Source: Fen731 sp964481885
GTDB taxonomy: Bacteria > Actinomycetota > Humimicrobiia > Humimicrobiales > Humimicrobiaceae
Reading direction: 5' to 3'
DNA length: 36,955 nt
NCBI GenBank assembly: GCA_964481885.1
Contig: CAYZUS010000019.1
Span: 1-36,955 of the forward strand
Below the pieces are notes generated by a model. The model did no database searches. It was not told where the DNA came from and worked only from the letters and a program-made list of their open reading frames with translations. Made by a program: the position numbers and the translations under genes. This document shows, one piece after another, positions 14,817 through 24,216 of this stretch. Position 1 is the first letter of the stretch. Every line of letters begins with the position of its first letter.

Positions 14817-16112
14817 ATGAGTGATTTTACATCAATTACGGAAATTTACGCGAGGGAGATTCTTGACTCTAGAGGAAATCCAACAGTGGAAGTAGAGACT
14901 GTCCTTGATTGCGGCGCAATCGGCAGGGCAGCAGTACCGTCAGGAGCATCAACCGGGGCCTTTGAAGCGGTTGAACTCAGAGACGACGATAAGGCCAGAT
15001 ATATGGGCAAGGGTGTTTTGGTTGCACTTGATAATGTCAATGAAGTTATTGCTGTCGAACTGGAGGGAATGGACGCGATTAATCAGCGTGAGATAGACAG
15101 TCTGATGATAGATCTTGACGGAACTGAAAACAAGGCAAAACTTGGCGCAAATGCAATTTTAGGCGTGTCTCTTTCTGTAGCAAAAGCTGCTGCAATAGCG
15201 CTGGATATCCCTCTTTACAAATATATTGGCGGAGTAAACGCACATGTTCTGCCATCTCCAATGATGAACATATTAAATGGCGGGAAACACGCTGACAATA
15301 CTGTTGATTTACAGGAATTCATGATAATGCCTCTTGGAGCGTCTTCTTTTGCAGAAGCTTTGAGGATGAGCGCCGAAGTGTTCCACACATTAAGAAGTGT
15401 ATTGAAAAAAGACGGCCTGAATACTTCTGTTGGTGACGAGGGAGGCTTTGCGCCGAATCTTAAAACAAACGAAGATGCTGTAAAATATATCGTTAAGGCA
15501 ATTAGCGAGGCCGGCTACAAGCCTGGCGTTGATATTTATATTGCGCTGGACCCCGCAGCCACTGAATTATTTAAAGATGGCAAGTACCATCTTGCCGGCG
15601 AAGGCAAAGTCTTAAGCTCAGCAGAAATGGTTGATTATTATGCAGCTCTCGTTGAAAAATACCCCATAATTTCAATTGAAGACGGAATGGCAGAAGAGGA
15701 CTGGGACGGCTGGAAACTTCTCACAGACAGGATAGGCAAAAAAGTTCAGATAGTTGGGGACGACCTTTTCGTTACAAACACCAAAAGATTAAAAAAAGGC
15801 ATTGAACTGGGAGTTGCAAACTCTATTTTAATAAAAGTTAACCAGATAGGCACACTGACTGAAACGCTCGATGCAATTGAAATGGCAAAACGTGCAGGTT
15901 ATACCGCGGTAGTGTCTCACAGGTCCGGCGAGACTGAAGACACAACCATAGCAGATATTGTTGTCGGAGTTAATGCAGGTCAGATAAAAACCGGCGCCCC
16001 ATCCAGGACAGACAGAGTTGCAAAATACAATCAGTTGTTGAGGATTGAGGAAGAGCTCTACAGTGAATCAGAGTATTTGGGAATCGCAGGCTTTTATAAT
16101 TTAAAGAAATAG
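14817..16112 (+). CDS. eno: enolase
   Basis: Phosphopyruvate hydratase, interconverting 2-phosphoglycerate and phosphoenolpyruvate in glycolysis. Length (431 aa) and all landmarks are normal: the N-terminal ITEIYAREILDSRGNPTVEVE, the substrate loop SGASTGAFEAVELRD, the metal-binding acidic residues in the IEDGMAEEDWDGW and VGDDLFVTN segments, and the signature ILIKVNQIGTLTETL followed by SHRSGETEDTTIADI. The ATG at 14817 has a GGGAG site at 14806-14810. A terminator and a -10 box lie upstream, so it probably begins its own transcript, with surE 22 bp and the exoribonuclease gene further on. Confidence 0.97.
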   Translation: MSDFTSITEIYAREILDSRGNPTVEVETVLDCGAIGRAAVPSGASTGAFEAVELRDDDKARYMGKGVLVALDNVNEVIAVELEGMDAINQREIDSLMIDLDGTENKAKLGANAILGVSLSVAKAAAIALDIPLYKYIGGVNAHVLPSPMMNILNGGKHADNTVDLQEFMIMPLGASSFAEALRMSAEVFHTLRSVLKKDGLNTSVGDEGGFAPNLKTNEDAVKYIVKAISEAGYKPGVDIYIALDPAATELFKDGKYHLAGEGKVLSSAEMVDYYAALVEKYPIISIEDGMAEEDWDGWKLLTDRIGKKVQIVGDDLFVTNTKRLKKGIELGVANSILIKVNQIGTLTETLDAIEMAKRAGYTAVVSHRSGETEDTTIADIVVGVNAGQIKTGAPSRTDRVAKYNQLLRIEEELYSESEYLGIAGFYNLKK

Positions 16113-16134
16113 GATTTCAAAAGAAGTTGAAAAT

Positions 16135-16956
16135 ATGATGCAGGAAAAAAACGGGACCCAGAATTCCAGGAAAATGGTGCTGCTCACAAATGACGATGGC
16201 ATAGAGGCTCCAGGCATAAAGGCATTATTTAATGTTTTTATAAAGGACGATAAATATGACATAAGAGTCGTGGCACCTGACAGGGAGAGAAGTGCAGCCG
16301 GCCATGCAATCACTGTCTTTGATCCGATAGCTGTCAAAAAAGAATTTATTGATGGAATTTTTTGCGGTTATTCTGTTGACGGAACACCTGCTGACTGTGT
16401 AAAGCTTGCAATTGCTGCCATACTTGAAAGAAAGCCTGACATCCTTATATCAGGAATAAACAGGGGAGCCAATGTCGGGGAAAACATTATTTACTCGGGC
16501 ACGGTTTCTGCCGCCACCGAAGGAACCATATACGAAATACCATCGATAGCGGTTTCGATGGACAGTTTTAAAGATACTGATTGTACTTTTGCAGCGGCTT
16601 TTACAAAAAAAATGGCAGAGCTGGTTCTTGAAACAAAAAGCCTTCCACCCAGGACACTCCTCAATATAAATTACCCTGATATACCGGCTGAAAAAATAAA
16701 AGGAATAAAGTTTACGCATCAGGGCAATGTCAAGTTTAAGGATATCTTTATCAAAAGGGTGGACCCCAGAGGCAGGGACTATTATTGGATGGACGGGGAA
16801 TACGAAGTATCCGAAGTTGATGAGGACAGTGATTATGCAGCGCTGAAAAAAGGCTATATATCCATAACTCCCATCCAGCATGATATGACCGATTATAAAA
16901 GGATGGATTATTATAAAAACCTCGTTGGTGAGGATTTAAATTTAAAGCAATATTAA
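16135..16956 (+). CDS. surE: 5'-nucleotidase SurE
   Basis: Metal-dependent 5'/3'-nucleotidase and exopolyphosphatase of the SurE family, linked to stationary-phase survival. The metal site NDDG is at residues 19-22, followed by APGIKAL, VVAPDRERSAAGHAIT, the VDGTPADCVKLAI block and SGINRGANVGENIIYSGTVSAATEG, all diagnostic. Length is 273 aa, slightly over the usual 250-260. The ATG at 16135 gives a 13-residue tail before the first strand; an ATG at 16174, behind AGG, would begin directly at MVLLTNDDG and is a fair alternative. It lies 22 bp after eno and 5 bp before the next gene, so the three form one operon. Confidence 0.94.
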   Translation: MMQEKNGTQNSRKMVLLTNDDGIEAPGIKALFNVFIKDDKYDIRVVAPDRERSAAGHAITVFDPIAVKKEFIDGIFCGYSVDGTPADCVKLAIAAILERKPDILISGINRGANVGENIIYSGTVSAATEGTIYEIPSIAVSMDSFKDTDCTFAAAFTKKMAELVLETKSLPPRTLLNINYPDIPAEKIKGIKFTHQGNVKFKDIFIKRVDPRGRDYYWMDGEYEVSEVDEDSDYAALKKGYISITPIQHDMTDYKRMDYYKNLVGEDLNLKQY

Positions 16957-16961
16957 ACATT

Positions 16962-18071
16962 ATGAAAAAAGACAAATTTATAAAAGATCTTAAAGGCTCC
17001 ATAAATGAAAAAATAGCTTCAGTTTTTATTGTCTCAAAAATAATGCGAAAACAGGCGAAGTCAAGGACCACTGGCAGCGCAGATGAAGCTTACTGCCTGT
17101 TAAAGCTTCAGGACAAAAGTGGTTTGATAGATGCAATAATCTGGCCGGACACATACAGGAAATTTAAAAAATTGCTGGACCCGGAAGGCAAAGAATCTGC
17201 AGGTAAAGAATCGCTGGACGAGGATACTAAAGCAGAATTAAAAGCGGAAAAATTAAAAGAAGAAGACTGCGTTGAAGTAGAAGGGATAATCTCCGAATAC
17301 AAAGGGGATCTGCAGATTGTTATTAGTTCCATTCAAAAGGCGGATTCGGGTGAAATTGATTACTCCTGCTTTATAAGGGCATTGCCTGAAGAAAATAAAA
17401 AAAACCTGGTCCGGGAACTTGAAGAAATGATTGAGTTGGTAGAGGACAAGTATTTAAAGGGCCTTCTGGATTTGTTCTTTAAAGATAAGCAGATATTTGA
17501 AGATTTCAATAAATCTGCTGCTGCAGTAAAGTATCACCACGCCTATTCCGGCGGGCTCATAGAACATTCAGTCAAAGTTGCCAAAAACTGCAATGTGGTT
17601 TCAGGAAATTATCCGGAATTAAACAAGGACCTTTTAATTGCCGGGGCGCTTCTTCATGACATTGGAAAGATAGAGGAATATTATACCGGTTTAACCATAA
17701 AAATCACAGATGAGGGCAATCTGCTTGGGCATATTGCCATGGGTTACGGAATGGTCCGGGAAAAGATCAAAGAAATTGCAGGGTTTCCGGAAAAAACAGC
17801 CAAAGAGCTTCTGCACATAATAATAAGCCACCACGGCTACAAGGAATTCGGCTCTCCCCGGGTTCCGGAAACTCAGGAAGCCTTTGTGGTTTATCACATG
17901 GACCACCTGGATGCAGATATTTTCCATGACAAATTTGAAACTGAGGGAGAAACGGTCGTCGGCATAGAAAACAGCGACAATGGTTCAGACGATGTACCTA
18001 CCCATGTAATAAAAAAATCCAAAAGCAATGGCGGCCCATCTGACGGATTAAGGCAGGGCGGGCTATTTTAG
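16962..18071 (+). CDS. YhaM-like OB-fold/HD-domain 3'-5' exoribonuclease
   Basis: Homologue of B. subtilis YhaM, a 3'-5' exoribonuclease acting on RNA and single-stranded DNA. The N-terminal OB-fold (about residues 15-130) is followed by the metal-binding HD domain (about 180-330): YHHAYSGGLIEHS (His192/193), LLHDIGK (His232), the HIIISHHG block and HMDHLD. The OB region has a Lys/Glu-rich insertion (about 75-105), and a Ser/Gly-rich tail extends past the HD domain, making it 369 aa against about 310 for YhaM. It starts 5 bp after surE. A good intrinsic terminator follows at 18187-18219. Confidence 0.88.
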   Translation: MKKDKFIKDLKGSINEKIASVFIVSKIMRKQAKSRTTGSADEAYCLLKLQDKSGLIDAIIWPDTYRKFKKLLDPEGKESAGKESLDEDTKAELKAEKLKEEDCVEVEGIISEYKGDLQIVISSIQKADSGEIDYSCFIRALPEENKKNLVRELEEMIELVEDKYLKGLLDLFFKDKQIFEDFNKSAAAVKYHHAYSGGLIEHSVKVAKNCNVVSGNYPELNKDLLIAGALLHDIGKIEEYYTGLTIKITDEGNLLGHIAMGYGMVREKIKEIAGFPEKTAKELLHIIISHHGYKEFGSPRVPETQEAFVVYHMDHLDADIFHDKFETEGETVVGIENSDNGSDDVPTHVIKKSKSNGGPSDGLRQGGLF

Positions 18072-18186
18072 CGATGTTTTAAGGTTAGTATTTGCAAACT
18101 TTACCGCATAAATGTCTGCAGCACCAATCATTCCCAACTGTAACTTATGTCTTATAATTAAAAATAATACAGCCAACCACCACCTA

Positions 18187-18219
18187 AGGTACTTATCTAA
18201 AACAAGTACCTGTTTTTAT
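18187..18219 (+). terminator. intrinsic terminator after the YhaM-like gene
   Basis: AGGTACTT (18187-18194) pairs perfectly with AAGTACCT (18204-18211) around a 9-nt loop, followed by GTTTTTATT. It ends the eno-surE-yhaM-like operon before the convergent Dabb gene. Confidence 0.8.
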
Positions 18220-18235
18220 TATCTTTGAGGCCGCT

Positions 18236-18553
18236 CTACCTGACATATGTGTCAAACACACGAATCTTTGCCCAATTTGCTTTGTTGCGATCTACAAAAA
18301 TATTGTGTCTTTCTGCAACCTGGTATTGATCATGGAATAATTTGCTGGCAAAAACCACATTCAAGCCTGCCTGAAAATCAGTAACATTTACATCACGTTT
18401 ATTCTCGGGTACAAGCCTCCCTGCAGAAAAGTAAACAACACCAGGCAGGTCTTTAAGATAGGTGTAGCATTCTTCTACCAGCGTTTCAACTGCTGTATCT
18501 GATGAATCTTTCAAAGTAAAAAACACAGCATGGGCCAATTTTTGTTCGTTCAT
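18236..18553 (-). CDS. Dabb (stress-responsive alpha/beta-barrel) domain protein
   Basis: A 105-aa protein with the dimeric alpha/beta-barrel (Dabb) pattern: strand 1 AHAVFFTLKDSSD, helix TLVEECYTYLKDLPGVV, strand YFSAGRLV, the FQAGLNVVFASKLFHDQYQ block and HNIFVDRNKANWAKIRVFDTYV. Members are found in stress responses and as small enzymes; no reaction can be assigned here. The ATG at 18553 has an AGGAG site (CTCCT at 18560-18564 on the plus strand). It stands alone on the minus strand, facing the end of the YhaM-like operon. Confidence 0.85.
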   Translation of the reverse strand: MNEQKLAHAVFFTLKDSSDTAVETLVEECYTYLKDLPGVVYFSAGRLVPENKRDVNVTDFQAGLNVVFASKLFHDQYQVAERHNIFVDRNKANWAKIRVFDTYVR

Positions 18554-19281
18554 TTTGTCTCCTTTGTTAAAAAATATTTTAATCCATAATTACCTTACAT
18601 TTAACAGCTATGGTTAAATAGCTCCGTTTTTTTTAAGTACTGTAAAACCCTGGTCATGGATTTTTATGCCATCAATTTAGTGTAAGCTATCAGATTAAAA
18701 CAAACTTGTGTTTTAATAATCTTAATACTTTTGCAAATTGTTAACCTAAAACCAAATAACAATAATGCCTTAAAAGAATAATTATATCCCCAACACAATT
18801 AAAAAATAAGAGGGCAAAGTGGATATCTTGTTTTAAATAATCCTGTGGAAATTAATTGATTGATAATAGCGTACAGTCGGCATAAAACAGGGGTACACAA
18901 ACAATTGAAAATTATTGGAGCATGTGGCACTATTAATCAGTTCCTGCTGAAGAATTAGCTGTAATTTAAAATTTCAGGATAATTTATGCTAAACAGACTG
19001 TAATATTTTTAAAAAATATTTAATTATTCAGCACAAGATAATTAAGCCACAGGCTGTTATCGGAGTGTGTTGAAACGAAAAGAAAAACTCTGACAGTTAT
19101 GGATAATACGGCACCGAAACTAAAACCGCTGACAGTTATGGATAATACGGCACCGAAACCAAACACTCTGACAGTTATGGATAATACGGCACCGAAACCA
19201 AACACTCTGACAGTTATGAAAAATATGGCATTTCAATAAACTTTTAATAATTATTGGGCTCATGATGAAAGGATATGAATC
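18554..19281. other. 728-bp intergenic region
   Basis: AT-rich and apparently without a gene. Features seen are a small hairpin at 18606-18623 (AGCTAT / ATAGCT) followed by CCG and eight Ts, and the 39-bp tandem repeats at 19090-19222. Short frames on both strands through the repeats have no ribosome-binding site and are products of the repeat period being a multiple of three. Confidence 0.6.
19090..19222. repeat. 39-bp tandem repeat, 3 full copies plus a partial fourth
   Basis: Units start at 19090, 19129, 19168 and 19207. Each begins CTGACAGTTATGGATAATAC and continues GGCACCGAAAC. The first three are nearly identical; the fourth degenerates after about 16 bp. There are no spacers, so it is a minisatellite and not a CRISPR array. 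It lies 60-190 bp upstream of the beta-CASP nuclease start. Confidence 0.9.
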
Positions 19282-20883
19282 GTGAATTTATCATTTTATG
19301 GCGCCGCCAGGGAGGTAACCGGAAGCTGTTATTGCCTGGAGGCAAATGGAAAAAAACTTATAATAGATTGCGGCCTTCAGCAGGGACAGGATGAGAAGGA
19401 TGACCAGAGCCTGCCCTTTAGCGCCCGTGACATAAATTACGTTGTACTGACTCATGCGCATATTGACCACAGCGGCAGACTTCCTTTACTGGTTAAAGAG
19501 GGATTTAATGGAAGCATATATGCAACCAAAATTACCTGCGATTTAATTTCCATAATGCTTATGGACAGTGCCAAGATTCAGGAAATGGACGCAAAGTGGA
19601 AAAATAAAAGGGACAGAAGAGCTGGAAAAAAAGAATCAATCCCCCTGTATACTGTGGCTGATGCTGAAAACACATTGAAGTATCTGGTGCCTTGCAGCTA
19701 TGGAAATATGGTGTCAGTAAGCGATTCCATAAAAGTTAATTTTGTGGATGCCGGACATATTTTGGGTTCGGCATCAGCAGAGATTTTTTTAAATGAAGGT
19801 TCATATACCAAAAAAATTGTGTTTTCAGGTGATATTGGAAATATAAATCAGCCCATAATAAAAGACCCCCAATGCATAAAGCAGGCTGACTATGTGGTTA
19901 TGGAAGCAACATATGGAGACAGAAACCATGTAAAAGACCAGGACTACACATTAACTCTGGCAAAGATTATAGACGAAACATTATCAGGAGGAGGAAATGT
20001 TGTTATTCCTTCTTTTGCTGTTGCAAGGACACAGGAGCTCCTGTATTTTATACGTGAAATTAAGGAAAGAAAACTGGTTGCCGGAGTTCCCGATTTCCCT
20101 GTTTACGTTGACAGCCCTCTTGCATCTGCAATAACAAAAATATTTGACTCCGATTTAAGCGGTTATGCTGATGAGCAGGCATCCAGTGTAATTAAAAGTG
20201 GCACAGACGCGCTGTCTTTTCCAAATTTGTTTTTCACTGACTCAACAGAAGACTCAAAGGCCATAAATTCCAACCCTGTCCCGAAAGTAATTATATCATC
20301 AAGCGGAATGTGCGAGGCGGGCAGGATAAGACATCATCTAAAACATAACCTGTGGAAAAAAGAATGTTCAATAGTTTTTGTCGGCTTTCAGGCCGTCGGA
20401 ACATTAGGGCGGGCTCTACTGGATGGCGCAAAAAAAGTCAGCATTTTGGATGAGGGAATTTCAGTTTTGGCAGCTATTTATAATTTTACAGGCTTGTCTG
20501 CCCATGCTGACAGGGACGGACTGTTAAAATGGATAAATTGTTTTGAAAAAAAACCGGACAAGGTTTTCATTACCCACGGAGAGGATTCTGTTTGTGATGA
20601 ATTTGTAAAATTGCTTAATGATTTGGGGTTTGCAGCAGTTGCGCCGGCATATGAAGCAGAATATGACTTAAGCAGCGGTGAACTGATTGCTTCAGGATTT
20701 GGGAATGACAAGAAAGTGGTACCTGGACAAAAGGGCAAAACTCTCTCCCCGGCGTATGTAAATCTTCTCCATGCCAGTGAGCTTTTATCGCAGGCCATTA
20801 GCAACAATGAAGGGGCCGCAGATAAAGATTTGGGAAAGTTTGCGGAAGAAATTGTGACACTGGCGAAAAACTGGGAGAGATAG
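19282..20883 (+). CDS. beta-CASP metallo-beta-lactamase RNA nuclease
   Basis: A 533-aa MBL-fold/beta-CASP hydrolase of the RNA-processing type (YSH1/CPSF-73-like). The zinc motif is HAHIDH (His58, His60, Asp62, His63), with DAGHILGSA, the GDIGN aspartate, and the beta-CASP block VIISSSGMCEAGRIRHHLKH. C-terminal SAHADRDGLLKWI and ITHGEDS motifs complete the site. The expected activity is endo- or exonucleolytic cleavage of RNA in the cytoplasm. The GTG at 19282 is supported by AAAGGA at 19268-19273 and by the family start (NLSFYGAAREVTGSCYCL). It has no close operon partner; the next gene is 185 bp away. Confidence 0.92.
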   Translation: MNLSFYGAAREVTGSCYCLEANGKKLIIDCGLQQGQDEKDDQSLPFSARDINYVVLTHAHIDHSGRLPLLVKEGFNGSIYATKITCDLISIMLMDSAKIQEMDAKWKNKRDRRAGKKESIPLYTVADAENTLKYLVPCSYGNMVSVSDSIKVNFVDAGHILGSASAEIFLNEGSYTKKIVFSGDIGNINQPIIKDPQCIKQADYVVMEATYGDRNHVKDQDYTLTLAKIIDETLSGGGNVVIPSFAVARTQELLYFIREIKERKLVAGVPDFPVYVDSPLASAITKIFDSDLSGYADEQASSVIKSGTDALSFPNLFFTDSTEDSKAINSNPVPKVIISSSGMCEAGRIRHHLKHNLWKKECSIVFVGFQAVGTLGRALLDGAKKVSILDEGISVLAAIYNFTGLSAHADRDGLLKWINCFEKKPDKVFITHGEDSVCDEFVKLLNDLGFAAVAPAYEAEYDLSSGELIASGFGNDKKVVPGQKGKTLSPAYVNLLHASELLSQAISNNEGAADKDLGKFAEEIVTLAKNWER

Positions 20884-21068
20884 AGTTTTGGTATTTCAAC
20901 CAGAACTTTGGTATTTTAACTGAATTTGCAGGATTTTAAAAAACTTATACAATAGTAAAAAATAGGATATAATCTTTATATGGTATTTAAAATAAAATAT
21001 ATTAAGAATCAATTTAATACAAAAATATAATATAACAAATCAGTAAATTATAATAAAAAATATTCATT

Positions 21069-23477
21069 ATGGAACAGAACCTTAAAATCAGTAAATTCTT
21101 TGACTACACCATGGATTTGTTTTGCATTGCAGATAATAAAGGCAGATTCCTGAAAGTAAACAAAGGGTGGGAGAGTGTTTTAGGATATTCATTCGATGAT
21201 CTTAAAAAAAGTAATTTCATGGATTTTGTTCACCCTGATGACATTGAGTCTACCCTTGAAGCAATTGAAAGGCTGCCCAGGCAGGAAAGCGTGGAAGGCT
21301 TCATCAACCGTTTAAGATGCAGCGATGGTTCATACAGATACCTGGAGTGGAAGTCTTACCCGGCCGGAAAGCTTATTTATGCAGCAGGCAGAGATATAAC
21401 AGGTGTCATGGATAATAAGAGGATAGTTGAAGAGAGTAAGGACAACTTCTTAAGATTTTTTAATACCATAGATGATCTGATAATGGTGCTGGATTCAGAA
21501 GGTAAAATGGTTTATTTTAACCATGCTGTGGAATCCAAACTGGGATACTCGCGGGAAGAGCTGTTAAAAATGCATGTACTTGAATTTCATCCGCCGCAGT
21601 ACAGAAAAGAAGCAGCAGAAACAGTCGACAAAATGCTGAAATCTGAGTGTGATTACTGCCCTTTGCCTTTAATGAGGAAAGACGGCAGCTATATGCCTGC
21701 GGAAACAAGGGTCTGGATAGGCAAATGGGGTGGCAAGGACTGTATATATGGCCTCTCAAAGGACTTATCAAGCCAACAGGCTGCCCTGGATAAATTTCAT
21801 AAATTGTTTGATTATAATCCTGCGCTGATGGCCGTATCAAAACTTCCATCGCGGGAGTTTGTTGAGGTCAATGAAGCATTTATAAAAAAAATAGGATATT
21901 CAAGGGATGAGATAATAGGCAAAACAAGCTCAGAGTTAAATCTGTTCGTAGAGATCTCAAAAGAGAATGAGGTTGCCTTAAAACTCCAAAAAGATAGCAG
22001 GATAGAGGATGTCATTCTAAAGATCAGACAAAAAAACGGCCAAATCATTCATGGGATGTTTTCAGGTGAGGTTATAGATAACCAGGGTGAAGAAAGTTTT
22101 CTGACGGTAATGACAGATATATCAGAGATTATTGAATCCAGAGAAAAATTAAAGCTTCAGACGAAGCTTTTTGAAAAACTGGCAAGTTTTTCCTTGAGTT
22201 TTTCTGACGTGAGTCCTGATAATATAGAAAAAAAAGTAGAAAACATGCTTAAAGAATGCGGAAAGCATTTCAGGGTAGACAGAAGCTATGTATTTTTATT
22301 TTCAAACGATAAAACAAGTGTTTCAAATACAAATGAGTGGTGCGCAGACAAAATAGTGCCTCAAAAAAATACACTGCAAAACATCTCAAGCGACGACATG
22401 GAATGGTGGATAGCCATATTGAGCAGACTTGAGCCGATTAATATTCCGGATATCAAAGAGATGCCTCCAGAAGCCGAAAGTGAAAAGACGATACTGGAAG
22501 CCCAGTCCATAAAATCATTGCTTGCGGTGCCGATGATTTTTAATAAAGAACTGATAGGTTTTTTTGGTTTTGATTCAGTCAAAAACAAAAGGAAGTGGAC
22601 CGAGGAAGAAATATCTGTGCTGCTCACACTTGGGGCGATAGTTTCTCACGCCATTATCAGGTGCAGGCTGGAAACTGAGAACGTTATTTCAAGAAATCAT
22701 GCTCAGATGGCAAATGCCGCCAAGGATCTTTTTTTGGCCAATGCAAGCCATGAGCTAAGGACTCCATTAAGTGGAATTACCGGTTTCACAGAATTGCTTG
22801 AAAAGACAAAACTGACACCGGAGCAAAATAAATATATCCAGAATGTCAAGCTTTCAACCAGGATTCTTCTGCTGCTGATAAATGATGTTTTAGATATTGA
22901 AAGGATTGAAGCAGGCAAGCTCAAACTGCTGATGGGGCCCTTTAATCTTCATTTCATTATTAAATCAGTTCTGGAAGGAAACAATGATAATGCAAAGAAA
23001 AAAGGGCTTGATCTGAGTGCCTCTATAGGCAAGGGGATACCAAAGACTTTGGTGGGTGATGGGCCAAGGCTTGAGCAGGTGCTCAATAACCTTGTTGGCA
23101 ATTCAATAAAATACACAAATGCCGGCAGTATCAAGCTCACAGTAAATGTCACAAGATCAACAGATACATGGGTTGAGCTATATTTTGAAGTCGAAGACAG
23201 CGGCATTGGAATTCCGGACGATATAAAGAATACCGCTTTTAAGCCTTTTGTACAGGCGGATTCTTCATTTACCAGGAAACATGACGGGCTGGGTCTGGGG
23301 CTCCCTATCTGTAAAAGTATTATAGAAGAAATGAATGGTAAAATTTCGATAAAATCACGAATAGATACCGGGACCACAATATTTTTTAATGTAATATTTC
23401 AAAAAATTAAAGTTGGTAATAACGAATTTTCTGACAGTTTGAAAGCCTGGAAAGATGTTTTAAATGAAAAAAAGTGA
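21069..23477 (+). CDS. PAS-PAS-PAS-GAF sensor histidine kinase, soluble
   Basis: An 802-aa histidine kinase with no membrane helix, so it should sense a cytoplasmic signal. Domains in order: PAS 1 (about 5-115), PAS 2 (about 125-235), PAS 3 (about 245-355), GAF (about 375-540), HisKA with the phospho-accepting ASHELRTP (His561) and HATPase_c (about 660-775) with N box EQVLNNLVGNSIKYT, G1 DSGIGIP and G2 GLGLGLPICKS. It lacks a receiver domain. The partner receiver-HPt protein overlaps its last 14 bp. No ligand can be predicted; PAS and GAF sequences show no obvious heme or flavin signature. The ATG at 21069 lacks a ribosome-binding site but fits the start of PAS 1. Confidence 0.92.
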   Translation: MEQNLKISKFFDYTMDLFCIADNKGRFLKVNKGWESVLGYSFDDLKKSNFMDFVHPDDIESTLEAIERLPRQESVEGFINRLRCSDGSYRYLEWKSYPAGKLIYAAGRDITGVMDNKRIVEESKDNFLRFFNTIDDLIMVLDSEGKMVYFNHAVESKLGYSREELLKMHVLEFHPPQYRKEAAETVDKMLKSECDYCPLPLMRKDGSYMPAETRVWIGKWGGKDCIYGLSKDLSSQQAALDKFHKLFDYNPALMAVSKLPSREFVEVNEAFIKKIGYSRDEIIGKTSSELNLFVEISKENEVALKLQKDSRIEDVILKIRQKNGQIIHGMFSGEVIDNQGEESFLTVMTDISEIIESREKLKLQTKLFEKLASFSLSFSDVSPDNIEKKVENMLKECGKHFRVDRSYVFLFSNDKTSVSNTNEWCADKIVPQKNTLQNISSDDMEWWIAILSRLEPINIPDIKEMPPEAESEKTILEAQSIKSLLAVPMIFNKELIGFFGFDSVKNKRKWTEEEISVLLTLGAIVSHAIIRCRLETENVISRNHAQMANAAKDLFLANASHELRTPLSGITGFTELLEKTKLTPEQNKYIQNVKLSTRILLLLINDVLDIERIEAGKLKLLMGPFNLHFIIKSVLEGNNDNAKKKGLDLSASIGKGIPKTLVGDGPRLEQVLNNLVGNSIKYTNAGSIKLTVNVTRSTDTWVELYFEVEDSGIGIPDDIKNTAFKPFVQADSSFTRKHDGLGLGLPICKSIIEEMNGKISIKSRIDTGTTIFFNVIFQKIKVGNNEFSDSLKAWKDVLNEKK

Positions 23478-24216
23478 AGATGTAACTTCTGTGGCCGATA
23501 GTGATATTAAAATCCTACTTGCAGAAGATAATGAGATAAACAGTTTTCTTTTTATTGAAATGCTTAGAAAATTAGGATTTGGCTGTGATTTGGCAGAAAA
23601 TGGGGAAGAAGCTGTAAGCGCCTGCGGCAAGAATGCTTATGATATCATCTTCATGGATTGTAAGATGCCTGTTATGGATGGGATCGATGCAACAAAGCGC
23701 ATCCGAACTCTTGAGGGATACGGGAAAAAGATAAAAATCTTTGCTTTGACGGCCCAGACATTAAATCAGGAGAAGGATATTTGCATACAGGCAGGAATGG
23801 ATGGCTTTATAAGCAAACCTGTTTCCATGAGTTCCCTAAAAGAAATTATAGACAAATATGGCGCGAATAAAAAAACAGAAGGCAACACAAAAAAATCAAC
23901 AGGGGCAATAAATAAAAATATCCCGGCTTTTATGAAGGAAAACAGCCTTGACAGGGAATCAAGTGAAAAATTAATGGATTTGTTTTTAAAACAGTCTGAA
24001 AAATCGATAAAAGAAATCAGAAAATTCATCGATGAAGAAAATACCAAAGAGATTAAATTTCTTTTACACAGACTAAAAGGGTCTGCGGGTAATATGGGGA
24101 TGACAAGTATTTATAAAGAGGCTAAAAATGCAGAAACATTCATTAATGAAGGTGATTTAAAAAAAGTGAATGCCTCTGTAGAGAAAATCAGCCGGGCTCT
24201 GAAAAAAATATTGTGA
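23464..24216 (+). CDS. response-regulator receiver plus HPt protein
   Basis: A 250-aa protein with a receiver domain (about 15-130) and a C-terminal histidine phosphotransfer domain (about 165-248). The receiver has the acidic pair in LLAEDNE, the phospho-acceptor Asp65 in FMDCKMPVMDG, the conserved Thr in ALTA and Lys in SKPVS. The HPt has LLHRLKGSAGNMG with His202. There is no DNA-binding or enzymatic output. The start codon at 23464 overlaps the kinase gene by 14 bp in a different frame, so the two are translationally coupled. Together they make kinase-His, Asp and His steps of a phosphorelay whose final regulator must lie elsewhere. Confidence 0.9.
   Translation: MKKSEDVTSVADSDIKILLAEDNEINSFLFIEMLRKLGFGCDLAENGEEAVSACGKNAYDIIFMDCKMPVMDGIDATKRIRTLEGYGKKIKIFALTAQTLNQEKDICIQAGMDGFISKPVSMSSLKEIIDKYGANKKTEGNTKKSTGAINKNIPAFMKENSLDRESSEKLMDLFLKQSEKSIKEIRKFIDEENTKEIKFLLHRLKGSAGNMGMTSIYKEAKNAETFINEGDLKKVNASVEKISRALKKIL

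Noticed and set aside
19020..19205. Minus-strand repeat protein with 13-residue period
   Set aside because: Arises because the 39-bp repeat length is a multiple of three; no ribosome-binding site and the opposite strand is also open.
19090..19222. CRISPR array
   Set aside because: The 39-bp units are directly adjacent with no unique spacers, and no cas genes are nearby.
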